Positions 41,311 through 53,639 of a DNA stretch of 64,000 nt are shown here, piece after piece. The DNA is taken from assembly GCF_041146395.1 (NCBI RefSeq), contig NC_090984.1:86873114-86937113 (forward strand), given 5' to 3'. The notes beneath the pieces are model-generated. The model saw only the letters and a list, made by a program, of their open reading frames with translations, made no database searches and had not been told where the DNA came from. Each line of letters begins with the position of its first letter. Position 1 is the stretch's first letter. The DNA comes from Eulemur rufifrons. Taxonomy: Eukaryota > Chordata > Mammalia > Primates > Lemuridae. The position numbers and the translations under genes are program-made.

Positions 41311-41799
41311 AGAGGGTGTCAGATGGGGTGTAATAACAGGGGGACCCAGGAGCAACCAAGCATGGCTTCCAACCACGCCTATTTGACTCCAAAGCCCTCA
41401 ATTTTTTTTTTAAATGACACTTAAAAAACAACATCACCACCACCAAGGTGGAAAAGACTTTCAAAGGCAAAGAGGAAGGACAAGTATGGCCTCCGAAGTG
41501 CAAGTCTCTGGTATGACCGGAGAGGAAGGGAGATGTGTGTAGAGGAGTAATGTGAGTAGCGGAGGCTAGAAAAACTGGAATGGTGAGTGCCAAGTGAGGA
41601 ATTATCCTTCCTTCAGGAGAAAATGGGGAGCCATCTGAAAGGGTTTGAATGATTCTCAATGAGAGGTACGTCCTAGGAAGAGTAATTTAAAAAGCAGACA
41701 CTGCTAATATTCATAGATGATGAGAGAGAGAGAGACTTAACTAGTTTAGTGTGGCTCATGTAGTATAAAGTCTGAATTTATTTTATGGCCATTACGTCA

Positions 41800-42185
41800 G
41801 TGTACTAGTTATGATATAGGTTTAGCTGAAAACACAGGGACTTAAACAAGGTAGAAGCTTATTTCTCTCTCTCGTAAAAGTTGAACCGGGATGGCAGCTC
41901 TGATCCAGGACGCTGTGAAAGGCTCTTTTTATTCTGATGGAGAGAGGGAAAAGAGGAAAGGATTAAGAACACAACCAGGAGTTTGCACATACACTTCTGC
42001 TCACCTCACCTTGTCCAGAACTTAGTCTTATGGCTGCAGGCAGCAGTTAAGGTGGCTTGGAAGTGTCCTCTGCGTGTTTGTTGGCTGTGTGCCCTAAGGA
42101 AAAAGTCTCTGACTATAGGAAAGAGGGGTGTGATTATTAGGGGCAGGCGGGCAGTCTCTGCCACGCTCAGCGCATGCCTCTTCCA
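41800..42185 (+). repeat. MER-type interspersed repeat
   Basis: AGCTTATTTCTCTCTCTCGTAAAAG, GGGATGGCAGCTCTGATCC, CACTTCTGCTCACCTCACCTTGTCCAGAACTTAGTC and GGCGGGCAGTCTCTGCCAC follow a known mammalian dispersed pattern; name not certain. Confidence 0.6.
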
Positions 42186-42189
42186 AGAA

Positions 42190-42635
42190 TGAGAAATGTG
42201 GGCAGCTCATTGACTCCTATTAGGAAAAATTCCAAATTTTTAAATAATGTTGATGGTTACTATTGGTCAAGTTTAAAAAAAATTGTTTTTCACGTACTAC
42301 AGAAAGCTAAACAAAATTTGGCAGTTTTTAACTCTATTAATAACCAAAAACCAAAATCCATTCTACTCCCATAGACAACTATCTAGAAAAACTATATTTA
42401 GAAATAAATTACCAGAAAAATGATAAACTGAGTTATACATGATCCATTTTTATATCTTCATGACAGAAGATGTTTTTTAACACTTTGATATTAACATTGA
42501 TATTAATATTTTGTATTAGTATTGCATATATTTTCATATCCCTTTAATTTCCCATTAAAAAAAGACAACTCATTCCCAACTTGAAGCTGTATAATTGTTT
42601 TTACCAAACTTAAAGAACCACAATTGAGAGAAAAA
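42190..42635. other. unique AT-rich sequence
   Basis: Nothing recognised. From here to about 59.4 kb mobile elements are nearly absent. Confidence 0.4.
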
Positions 42636-42639
42636 TGCC

Positions 42640-43210
42640 TCTAATTGTGTATGGGGTGATCCCCCCTCGGCAGGACCAATACTGTGAATTGCCTCCTCCT
42701 TGAACTAATGACGGCAAGGAGACCCAGGGAGGATGAGGGATGGGCAGGCACTCTTCCCATGTCACAGTTGACAGTAACCCGCAGCCCCCATGCCACAGAT
42801 TAAAGCACTTTTGCTGTCCTGGGTAGCCCTTAATTTTAGTTCATTTTCCTGTACCTATTTATTCGATAGCTCATTAATTGCCTCAGAGCGGAGAAAATGT
42901 TTCTTTAAGAAGGTTAAACAAAGAGTTTATTGACATAAGTGAATTGGTTGAAGAAAACATTATTAAGTAAAAGGCACTTATTTAAACACCAAATTAATCA
43001 TTTAAAGGCAAATTAGAGGTCATATCTCCTTCTAAATAAATAATGTTAACCAGTAATGAGATACCTATTCTAGATTATAAGCACACTTTTGAGGTTCAGG
43101 CCGCTAGCGGCACTGTGCCTTAGTCTCCCAAGTTTATTCAGGGTCCGTAATTACATCAATGTTTTGAAATTTCAATATTTTAAACTACGGTATATTCCAT
43201 CCATAATACG
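42640..43210. promoter_or_regulatory. candidate conserved non-coding block
   Basis: Repeat-free, with dense homeodomain-type cores (GCTCATTAATTGCC, CCAAATTAATCATTTAAAGG) and a GC-richer patch GGCCGCTAGCGGC at 43101-43113, itself a perfect inverted repeat. Enhancer-like by composition only. Confidence 0.45.
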
Positions 43211-43287
43211 ATGTCATTTTTCATTATATGGTTTTTTTGTTGTTTGTTTTTTTTTTTTTTTAAATTAGGGCTTTCTTTTTATCCCAG

Positions 43288-43435
43288 CAGAAGAGAAGAT
43301 TTGTTCTTTGAGACAAGGCTACTCATCCGTGGAAACGGATTCACCTCCGGCACTGGCTGCAGCTGCTGAACTTATCAGACAGGCTGGTGCACAGGTGCGG
43401 TTGGCATTGCCCTCGTTGATCTGGCTGGGCCACAG
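43288..43435 (+). CDS. candidate internal exon, protein not recognised
   Basis: A strong acceptor (CTTTCTTTTTATCCCAG) ends at 43287 and a good donor (CACAG|GTAACT) begins at 43436. One frame (offset 2) is open across all 148 bases: it starts EEKICSLRQGYSSVETDSPP and ends LPSLIWLGH. The other two frames have stops. CAGCAG at the acceptor gives a tandem NAG site, so a 3-nt shorter exon is possible. No ATG is needed, as this would be internal. No family is recognised and no partner exon was found, so it may be a non-coding RNA exon or coincidence. Confidence 0.3.
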
Positions 43436-44635
43436 GTAACTCCCCGGTGTTTTAGCTGGGGCCGTGTGCACACATCACAGCTGCACCCCTTTCAGAACCC
43501 TTGTATGTAAGCTTTGGAGGCTGATGAGAAACACACCACGGTTTTTGTAGTGGTGGACGTATCGGTGTTGCCAAGGTGTCTGGTGTTTTAGCTTTGTATT
43601 TTTCCCATTCAGCTGGAGGGCGTCACAGCTGCCTACCCACATCCAGCCACGCACCTTTTCCACGTAGGCACATCGGCCCTGCCCAATACTCTGCTCCACG
43701 GCTGGGCTCCCCTCGGCTGGCCTCCCAACCACGCTGACTGTTGAGTGTTGACAGGTACCAGAGATTCATGCCCCAGGCTCTTCCACTGCGAAACCGACGC
43801 TGATGCCAGCGGCTTTGTTCCACACTGCGCTGCAGTTTTGTTTTTAGCCAGACAGGAGTCAGGAAGTTTAGGGTTAGTTAATCACATCTGACGTTAGCCC
43901 ACCCTGCTGCTAGGATCATCAGATGGCCCAGCAGATTCTCTCCTTGCTCTCAGTGTTTTGCTGTGCACTTGTGGAGGGGATGGATAAAAAGATTCCCCAT
44001 GGACAATCATTTGAATTGATGTATATATTTTTTTGAGTGCCAGTTCTCATCTGACTTTTTTTAACCTTGTTTGAATCCATTATTCTTGCTGTTATAATAA
44101 TCATCTTGATTTTGCATGTTTTATCAATGAATACTGCTCATCTCAAGTCATCACTGCCCTTGTTTGGGCAATCTATGATTTTTGAAGGCGTAAGTCTAAA
44201 TTCAGGCTTTTTAGCCCTGAGATAACTGTGAAAATGTCACCCAACAAGCTAAACCTCAATGTTCCCGACACATCCTAACTAAAATGACACTTCTTTCTTT
44301 TTCTCAACATCGACAAGAGAATCTGCTTATGACAAATTGTACATCAGAAAAGACATAGCTCTATGATGTGGGTGGGCAACGTAAGATTCTATAGGCTTAT
44401 GGTCAACCCATTATTTTAAGGATAAGAAATGTAAAAGGAAAAGTTGGTTCAAGCCATCCTGATACTGCTCATTAACTGGGAGACAGAAAGGAATAAAATA
44501 GGACTTTTCTGATTATTTCAGGCCCTCTCCTCCACTTCCCCACTCCACACCCCTCCCCTGTCAGACATTTAGGCTGAGAAAGAAAGGCACTTTGTGTTTA
44601 AGGTTAATCAAGTTTCAGTACAATTTTTTTTTTTT
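43436..44635. other. unique sequence, GC-richer at 43.44-43.86 kb
   Basis: The first 400 bases are GC-richer, with minus open frames to 85 codons, but no CpG-island density and no recognised protein. The rest is AT-rich with nothing recognised. Confidence 0.35.
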
Positions 44636-44639
44636 TTTT

Positions 44640-45560
44640 TTTTTACAAACTAGAATCACACTAATCTTTTTTTCTTGCTCTAATGTGTGGCTGTTGAAAT
44701 CCTCAGCTGTGATAAATTAAGCTACTTATTAATCTAATTATCGTACATTCATCCTAGAAACTTTCATGTGACTTGAAAAGGCTATTCAACCTTTTCCCTC
44801 CCCTCCTAGAAAGGGCTCAACCTTGCACCAATTAAGATCATTCTGAAGTAAGGCTTTAAAAAAGCTTTCTCTAATCACCCAATGGAACATGGACCAGTGG
44901 AAACCAAACTCAGAGCTCTGGGAAAAAGTTTAGCATTCCTTTCTGTCTGCCAACTTTTATGGTTTCATTGCACAAGGGAGGAAGACTTCATTTTCCTATT
45001 TAGTTGTTCTTTCGCTGACCTCCAAATAAAGTCCATGTAATTACTGAGCAAATAAAGTTGCAGCATGTGTTTTAAAAATCAATTGCCATTCTTGGACTAT
45101 AGAAATGTAACAATGCACAGATTTGCCGGAAAATGCCCAGCACCAACCATATGAACTAAACCCTGTACTGTATCTGTACAATAGAGTAGTTTTGACCCCT
45201 AAAGCACATATTTACTATGCAGATTTTTAAAAGGGCTTCTTTTATGACTTATCTATTGATATTAAAATGTCCCCATGCTAACATAGGTTCAATTTGGGAT
45301 TAAAAATATGTTGCAAATATATCATATCTTAAACTTCCATTCATTGCCAAATGCCTTACCTCTTTTTTTAAAAAACGATGGCATAAATGGAGCTATTTTA
45401 CATTCAAATTAAACTAGCTATTAATTTGAATGCAAAGCAGCTCAATGTACAGGATGCAATTTCAATGACAGGTTTACCCCAAGACAGAAAGCAGGAGAGC
45501 GTCAACATGGGTGAGTCCAGGCAGTTTGTCCCCTACTCTTGGTGCCTGGCAAACTTGCTC
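44640..45560. promoter_or_regulatory. candidate conserved non-coding block
   Basis: After a T run at about 44625-44643 the sequence has GATAAATTAAGC, CTTATTAATCTAATTATCG, and CACCAATTAAGATC, plus CAAATAAAGTTGCAGC. Motif density and lack of repeats suggest an enhancer. No conservation data. Confidence 0.45.
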
Positions 45561-45779
45561 ACTGTGAATAGTTTTTGAAGTGAAGATTAAAAGAGTGAAA
45601 TTATAAAGTATAATTACATTTTATTGAAACTCTAGAAATCAGAAAAAATTCAGCAGGAAACTTTTAGTGAAACATGATGTGTTGTCATTATCATTAAAAG
45701 ATAAAAGTTCCATACTGTTTTTATCTGTTTATTTGGAAGAAATCCAGCCTTTACAGTTATGCAGGAAACAAAAAACGGG

Positions 45780-46145
45780 AATGCAGGAGTAATTATTAAA
45801 ACTGTGTGATTTGTTATCTCAGCTACTGTCTTTCCAAATGGTAATGCGATATCAGCAGCTGCAGACGGTCGCTGATTTCCTCTATTAGTAAACAAGTGCT
45901 TTGGAGACCTGTGTGAGGCACTTTAAGCTCGCTACTCCCCGAAGTGCTGTCAGGCTTAACTACTAATCCATGGTATTTCAGAGCACTGGAAATTCATCTT
46001 TATAAAACCTGAACAAAAAAGGGAAAAAAGCCTGGAGGGCATGAGCTCCCTCTGGTGAGACAAATGACATGTTCATTTATTAATGAAACAATAACCCTGG
46101 AAAGAGGATCAAAGCACATTCCATCCTCACTTTACAATCCCCAAT
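45780..46145. promoter_or_regulatory. candidate conserved non-coding block
   Basis: Repeat-free, with GATATCAGCAGCTGCAGACGG (E-box CAGCTG), GTAATTATTAAAAC and GGCTTAACTACTAATCC. Role inferred from composition. Confidence 0.35.
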
Positions 46146-46149
46146 TTTC

Positions 46150-46505
46150 TCAGGCCAAACCATTTAATTGAGCCATGACAATGGAATACTTAATTGTTGC
46201 CTTAAAGTTTTGAAGAAGCGACTTCTTCAGCATCAATGTGCATTTCAGGATTATTATCCAGATATAGTGTAGCCAGATTGAAGGTGGTGGAATTTGATTC
46301 ATCCCACATTGGGGAGCCTTTAGCCCGCAGAAAAGGTGTTTTCTTGAACATGCTTGCGGTGCAGACCACAAACGCCTCCTGCCTGATCACTGGCCTTCAC
46401 GGGTTGCTTCCTCATGATGAAATAGGTGGCAACTCTGTAAGACTCAGGTTCTTTTTGACATGGCCCCTGGATCTGGGCCATAAATGAGGAACAGGAAAGA
46501 GCCAA
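46150..46505 (-). pseudogene. possible frameshifted coding remnant, unidentified
   Basis: On minus, one frame reads …EPESYRVATYFIMRKQPVKA from about 46460. A second frame continues with FVVCTASMFKKTPF and SPMWDESNSTTFNLATLY and stops at 46202. Joining them needs one frameshift near 46390. The text looks coding but matches no family I recognise. No poly(A) tail or splice sites support it. Confidence 0.2.
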
Positions 46506-46509
46506 ATCC

Positions 46510-47915
46510 CAGAACCTGGAAATTTAAAGAGTTTGTGACTATCCAGCTTAGCACCCCTTATTAAGTCTTGACAGGTCCAAAGTATCCACAGTGGAAGTGC
46601 CCAACTACCTACTCTCCCTGTGGGTTATTCACCAATTGTGTCTGAGATTGAGTCCATCCACCAAAATCAAACACACATTTAAAATTTTTAAATGAAAAAA
46701 ATTGTGTTTGATTTCTATATATTAACCCTGGATTTCACCGTGGCATTCTAGTTTGGTATTTTTTGTTTGTACTTGTACAATAACTTTTCTGGGATTTACT
46801 TAAGTATGTTATTTTTGAAATTAAACCAAACTTTTAGGAGCATCTTCAGACATAGAAGTGGAGGGTTTAGAAAATGCTTGTTGATGTATCAGGCAAAGAA
46901 GGCTGTGAAGATTTTGTATATAATCTCTGGGACTCACCTGTCTTGCACCCAAACATTCTAGGCCTGCTGGACTCTACGTCCAATTTTCTGTCACAGGGCA
47001 TCATTTGGGCTTTATAAATGGGCTTTCTTTTACTTTGCATCCATTCATATTTACTGCTTAAGAGATCCATTAAGCCAACGAAAATTAACAGAAATGAAGG
47101 CTGCAAGCAACAAAAATGCTCATATTTCTAAGTTCTCAAACATCATCCATCTTACTAAGCCTTACTGTGAAATGGAGAGTGTATTTGAGATGATTTCTAT
47201 TATCTATGCCTAGGATCTTTCTTTATGATCTGCCTTTGAATACCAGGCTTATAAAAGGTCTTTCTTTTTGCCCTATGTTATTAGATTTAGGAGTAAATAT
47301 TAGACTCATGAGCATTTTTATACTAAATTTTAGTAAAGTACCTAAAAAAGGGCGAGGAAAGTCTTTATAAAGAAATTTTCGTAAGACCATCACTTTGAAA
47401 AACTTCCATTCAGTTTGATCTCTTCTTAGTAAAGTTTTCTTATAATTATTGGGACTGCTCAAGGGAGTGATGGTGATTCGAAGCATGTAGTACAGCTCTA
47501 CATGAGCCTTTTGTGAAAACACAAAACCCTCTAAATCAACAACCATAGCATGGATTGGCCTAAGAGCCAAAGGGAGTTTCAAAAGGAAGGTCTGTACCTG
47601 CGGCAGAAACAGTTATTTTTCCAATTTCTCCCTTGGTTATTATCTTCCATCCCTAAATATAGAGCATTTATTTTCAAAAATACACACCTAGGAAGGGTTT
47701 GTGGGCTTGGTATGTAAGTGTCCAAATTGCCATGACACTGTTGGCCGAACCACGAGTTTCACACAAGCCAGAGCTGAGATACAGACATTTACATCTGCTG
47801 AAAGATGTATTTCTACATCTCCATAATGTCCATAAGCACATTCAACTAATATTTACATCATTCATTCATTCAGACACACCCTTTGGTGTGTGTCTATTGA
47901 ATGTATGGTGGAAGT
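46510..47915. other. unique sequence, nothing recognised
   Basis: A 119-codon minus frame (47223-47582) has no recognised similarity or splice context. Confidence 0.4.
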
Positions 47916-47924
47916 ATTCATTCA

Positions 47925-48050
47925 ACAGTATTTATCAAGCAACTGCCACATGGAATACTTATATGGAAAAAGACTCTGTCCCTGCCTCCCTGGATCTTCC
48001 ATTCCGTAGTCTGGCTGGGTGCACATGATACGCATACATGAAGCAGTTAG
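47925..48050 (-). repeat. L2 LINE 3' end
   Basis: TATTCATTCAACAGTATTTATCAAGC and CTGTCCCTGCCTCCCTGGATCTTCC match the antisense L2 end. It is one of very few repeats in the 42-59 kb stretch. Confidence 0.65.
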
Positions 48051-48054
48051 CATA

Positions 48055-49990
48055 AGGTGGATGACCAGGCTCCAGATTGAAGGGTATAGACAGCAACTAC
48101 AGATGAATTGGAAATTTTGATAATTATGGTTTTCATGGTGCAGTCAAAGAGGGTTGTGTGAAAGTTGGGGCTTGGTCTTTCTCTTCCCCATTTTGCTGAG
48201 ACATATGTACACTGGGAGGGAAGGATGACAAGAGGCACACAAACAGGTGCATATATTCACCTTTTGGCCCTTCTCTTCTCCCACCCTTGTGAACTTTGTT
48301 CCTTGAAGAGAGAAATAAGCTCATTATTAAGAGTTAGTGTAATGTTTGATCATTTTTACTGTCTGTCATAGCAGATACATAAACCTATATTCCTGCTATA
48401 ACGGTGAATAACCTCACTCTTCTTTAAAGTTGCAAGGTAGAATATTACTGATACACTTAACAGGAATTTCGATTAGATAAAATACATATGTATATATGGT
48501 TACATGAAGACCTTTAGTAAACATGAAGGCCTGGGGAAAAAACAAACTGTGGTGCTCCTTCCCTCCTCCATTGCCCAAGTAACTAAAAATGAAAACAATA
48601 CTAAACCACAAATAAATGTAAGAAAGAGTAAAGATATGATTTTTTTTCTTACCATGACTATTTAGAATTAGTTTGGGATTATTAGGATTCCTTAAAATAT
48701 CAATTATAAAAGCTAAAATATTTTTTCTTACCTTTCCTGGTGTCTCCAGCGTGCTAGTAAGGGTAATCCTGCACTGTATTTGCATCAAAGTTTAAGATAT
48801 GACTTTTTCTTTTCTACCTTTTGCTAATAAATTAGCTATCTGAATGCCCTGCTATGAATTCAAGTTCTATTTTCTTTCTATTTCCCCAAATTCTGTTGGT
48901 AGCGTACAAGATCTGTAAATAACATAGTAACCGGTTTCACTTTGAGGCCATAATTTCTTTTTAGTATTCTAAGGTCTGGTTAAATTCTCCTAAAAGTAAC
49001 ATAGAGATAGGAATATATATTTTCTCCCTAGGTTCTCCTTGGTACATTTTCATTTTATCACATGCCAAAAGGAGCTTATAGTGTGAAATATTTAGGAAAT
49101 ATCTAATTAGTCCTGAATAAATTGTTCAAAATAAGGCCATGGCTCTTTATTGAAATTGCATAAAACAAGATGTTGTGCTTACTGCCTACTATTTGTTTCT
49201 TGAACTTCATAAAGAAATGAATGATAGATCAGTAATTGCTGAAATAATTAGTTGCCAATATTTAATAAAGTCAAATGATAAAACCTAACCAAAATCATTT
49301 ATTTTCTAACTCTCTAATGTTGAGATTTGTATTTAGTGTTATTAAAAATTATGCAATATGTATAATAAAAGGAAAATCTTAATATTTAATATTAAATACA
49401 TTTTACATAAAGAAAATTTTAATTAGTAATTCAATGCATTTGTTTCTAGCTAAGATTTATTCTTTCTAATACCTAAGGTGTTGTATGCAATAATTTTTAA
49501 AGTTGCTATCACATTTTTAGAGAGAGCAGTAACTGATAAACAAATACTGCTCTCCCCAGTTACCGTTGAACTGTCTATTCCCACTGGACACCTGATTTAT
49601 TATATAAAATAAATTAATTTTGTTGACTATATACATGATACCATAATAGTATGAATATATAAAATTATACTAATTAGACACAAAATCATTTATGTCTCCT
49701 GCTTAAACAATTTCTGATTGCATTACATTATGCGCTTCTCCAGGTACTGTGTTTCTGTCTGGGTAAACAGCAGGCCACGACAGAACTGGTGGGCACAGAC
49801 ATCGCGATGTTCTCAGCTTTGGGGAAACAAAATGGCTCCCACATCCTGTTTGTGGGGAATGCAGAGTACAGTCTACATCACTTTAATTAGCTTAAATATC
49901 GAATGTATTGACCATTTTGAAATTTGTTCCTGCATCTCTAAAATGCAGGTGGCTTATCTAACATGATAACTAGCAGATGCTATTTTGTTC
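48055..49990. other. unique AT-rich sequence, nothing recognised
   Basis: Very AT-rich at 49080-49480. No mobile element or exon is supported. Confidence 0.45.
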
Positions 49991-49992
49991 AT

Positions 49993-50289
49993 TTATTTAT
50001 TTGCACATTTACATCTATCTTGGTGATGAAAGAGGAAAAGTCCTAGAAGATCTTCAAAAAGAGAATACATTTCAGCAGAGAACAGACATAACGCGTTTGT
50101 ATCACCAAACGCAGATCTAGCCGCAGAGATAGACAGGTCTGGAAGCTGTTTCCCACAGCCCTCTGGAGCTGGGGACCGCCTACGGCGGCGTCCGGGGACC
50201 AGCCTGGGGATGGTGAAGGGTGCCTCAGGGCCATCCCTGCCCAATTCAACAGCAGGCAAAAAAAAACCAAAACAAGAGCTTACAAACAA
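49993..50289 (-). other. GC-richer patch with open frame, possible exon or conserved element
   Basis: On minus a pyrimidine tract (GTTTTGGTTTTTTTTGCC) and GGGCAG acceptor at about 50240 lead into an open frame (98 codons in all) with RLVPGRRRRRSPAPEGC. CpGs cluster (CCTACGGCGGCGTCCGG). No donor or protein family is evident. Confidence 0.2.
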
Positions 50290-50379
50290 AATGGAAAATA
50301 ACTTTCCCAGAGCATAGAGAAAACACTTGGCATTCCTGAGGAACAGCTGCCTGCTGGTAGAAGTTTATGATAATAAACT

Positions 50380-50750
50380 AAACTGGGTGAGCATTTCCTA
50401 AGAAGAAATATTTAATTATCCTGCGCACCATTATGAGGAACTTCTGCCACTCTTCAGGTTATTATACAGTAAATAACCATTTTTCTAAAGGACAGAGCTG
50501 TTTTAATTATATGACAATGAATGCATAATTATTATGTTTGTTAGGAATGAATCACAAGACAACAGACTTGATATTGCCTCTCTGGTTAGTGCATCTTAAT
50601 TACTTTTTCATTTATTTTGCATATAAAAGCTATTTGCTAATTGTCTTTGCTGTAAATATGCAAAATATAATTAGTCATTCATAATTCTTTATGTGTTATC
50701 TAACTGTACATTTGTTTCTGAGGAACATATATTAAAGTGTGAATATTTAA
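50380..50750. promoter_or_regulatory. strong candidate conserved non-coding element
   Basis: About 370 bases with the densest homeodomain/POU motif content in the window: TTTAATTATCCTGCGC, GAATGCATAATTATTATG, TTGCATATAAAAGC, AATATGCAAAATATAATTAG. No repeat or long frame. Confidence 0.5.
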
Positions 50751-53450
50751 TGGGCTTTTTTGTGTGAATTCTTTCTTTTTTTTAAAGAAAGTTTGAAGTA
50801 AATATTAGGCATGTAACAGTGTTAACCCTATTCTTAGGGAAACTTTTGCTATGGGAAAAAATAGAGACCAAAATATATGGAGTTAGGGAGTGAATGTCAA
50901 ACTATGTGGAATTTAAAAAATATTCCCTGTGAAGATGCTGATGATGACATGAAGTATCCCTTGTTAAGCCTTCAAATCAAATTTTTAGATACTTAGCCAA
51001 GCTACTCAGATAAATCTTTAAGCATTACCAATTTCAACTTAAGTTTTTACGTATTTGTGTGGGTACTTACCAGAAGAAGAAAAGAAATCCATGGGTGTGC
51101 TTAAACTTACATTTTTAAGTGCTCCAAATTAGTTGCTTATATCTGTTTAAAATGTTGGGGGAACATTCTCAAGACTTTAACATCTTAACTATGAATACTG
51201 AATAAAATCTATGCCAATGACGATATTTGAGGTTTACTTTTAATAGTCCTTCAGTGGCTATAATGAGAGTGTCGTGAGATGAATCCACAGTGAGGTTTCT
51301 TGCAGACATACTGGCATCTCAAAAGTGAGCCATGCTGGCCAGGTTTTTGGGCTCAGGCAAATTTTCTTTCTTTCTTTCTTTTTAATATTTGGGAACAAGA
51401 CTTGGGCTAGTTTCTTCTATGACTGCCATTTTCATATGAACTAACATTGCTGAGAATGTCTTAATGTTCTCAGATTCATCACAGTGACTGGTTAAATGGA
51501 CCATGTGTTTTCAACATAGGACAGATATCAGGAGCATCGCCCAATGATTAAAATTTTTCTTTTCATTTGTCCCCATACAATCCTGCCAGTCAGTCCATCC
51601 TGCTGATGCATGTCACATTCCACTTTCTTCACCTCAAACATTTGATTTACTAACCGGTTGTACTGTTAATCCCATGTCATGACACTTCTATTCACTTCTG
51701 CTTTTCAACTGAAAGCAGCTTCCTATGAAGATAAAGCTAGGTAAAATCTATTGTAAAGAGGAGAATAACTTGAATGCAGCTATCATATCAAAATGAAAAC
51801 ACACTTCTGCTCTCTTCACCCACTAGACATCCTGAATACTTTTCTTAATGATGAAGTCTAATAGGATAGCTGATGAAAATACAACCAGTGATAATTTTTT
51901 TTCCCTTCAGACGTAATCCTACTCTGTAATTCTGCAATTATTCCTATTTATGTTTGGCAAATCTTTTAGAATGAACATGTATAAACACAGAATGATGGCA
52001 GGGTGTGAATTAGAAAAGAACTAGTCAACATGCTTTAGAAAATTGTGATATGAATAAATTATATTGATTCCTATTTATCACAAAAATATTCCAAAGCAGC
52101 TTTAAATAAAGCTTTTAAACCAGCACTTGCAAAAACCATAGCTGTTAGTTTTCTTTGTTTTTATCGTAAAATTTTCTTTTTGTTTCTTTAAACTTTTTTC
52201 TTTTGCCTTCAGAACAGCCAGAAGAAAAGGTGAAATATATATATTTCAAATAGCATTCCACTGTGTACAAAAGTTGTAGAGCTAACACTATCTCTCCCAA
52301 AATCCCAATCTTAAAAACTTGGTGTCTTATAGTGAAATGATTTAGTTGGATGAGGTTGTGAAATGGAGAATATTGGAATATTGTGTAAAAAGATCATTTC
52401 ATTCTGTAATTTGAAATAGTGAAACACACATCCACGAATCCCTACAAAGAGAATGCTTCGTACCTTTCATGCATGTGTTGATAGCATTAAGAAGGCTTGA
52501 AAATTAAATTTCCACTTACGTTTCCAAACACTTTCATTTTCACAAAAAGGAGCATAAGAATGATTTTGTGTATAATTTTTATAAACCTATATCATTCTCA
52601 AGTGATTCAAACATATAGGAATGACCAGTAAAATTCATTATGTTTTTTGAAATGTGACTGAATGTTCACAAATGTTCTGAAATCTGAATGTTCTGAAAGA
52701 ACAACAGGCAACAGGACTCAGGAAGGAAAAAAAAAATCTAATTTTTCATTTTAGTGAAAAAAAAAAAAAACCTGATTATATTGTGTGGCATGCAAGTGTT
52801 TAAAACATTGGAAAATTCTAGATTTGCCTCCAGTGATGATGAGGATCCCTATCTGTCCTCTATAAGAAGTTTGAGAGGGTCATCACTTGAGGAGCTTTTG
52901 GTCTTTTAAAAAATAATCCTTATCAAGCACTAATTTCACAAAGAATCATGTCAGAAGAATAAACATAGTCTTCCCGGTAGTGTTATGCAGCCTAAAATTC
53001 AGAAGAATGTAAATGAAAGAGTGACTGATATTGAATAGATGATAGGAAAGTCAAAGCTCTGAAAGCTTTCCATCAGTGCATTGGCCGAAAAATTCAGTCT
53101 TTTCTATTTTTCAACACGCTAGACATTTTTACATAGAATGTTCCTAAATATACTTTAATTAAAAGTTGTCTTTACAAGATCTGAGAAAGGAAGCATCCCT
53201 ATCTTGTGGGTTCTAAACTGAATGTTGTAGAAAGGAATCATTCCATTGGCCGTAGTCCATTAACTATAGGATCTCAATGCTCATTTCTAAATGTCAAAAG
53301 ACTCAAGGGCAGGGATGGCAAACAGCCCATGGAAATGTTTTAATCACATTTATAAACCTGTGTAGATAGCAAATAAAAATTCTTAAAAGGAAAACCCTTA
53401 AGACATTGCTGGAGAATGTATCTTTTATCCAATGCTATCTGACTATTAAG
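50751..53450. other. unique AT-rich sequence
   Basis: A (TTTC)n tract lies at 51363-51382 and A runs at about 52728 and 52757. No gene or mobile element is recognised. Confidence 0.4.
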
Positions 53451-53456
53451 AGGATC

Positions 53457-53632
53457 TGTGTGTGTGTATATACATATACATATTATATACACACATATAT
53501 GTATATAATGTATACACATATACATGTATATATAATGTATATGTAATGTAGATACACATAGCTTCTTGACAGATACACACATCATATATATTGTGTATAT
53601 ACGCACATTTCATACATATATACACATCTATG
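53457..53632 (+). repeat. TA/CA-rich microsatellite cluster
   Basis: A run of TGTGTATATACATATAC-type units with many TATACACA and TATATGTATA turns. It is partly self-complementary and could form hairpins. The minus open frames across it are low-complexity. Confidence 0.9.
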
Positions 53633-53639
53633 TGTTCTA

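Noticed and set aside
43290..43830. CpG island promoter
   Set aside because: The region is GC-richer, but CpGs are too few and the length too short for an island.
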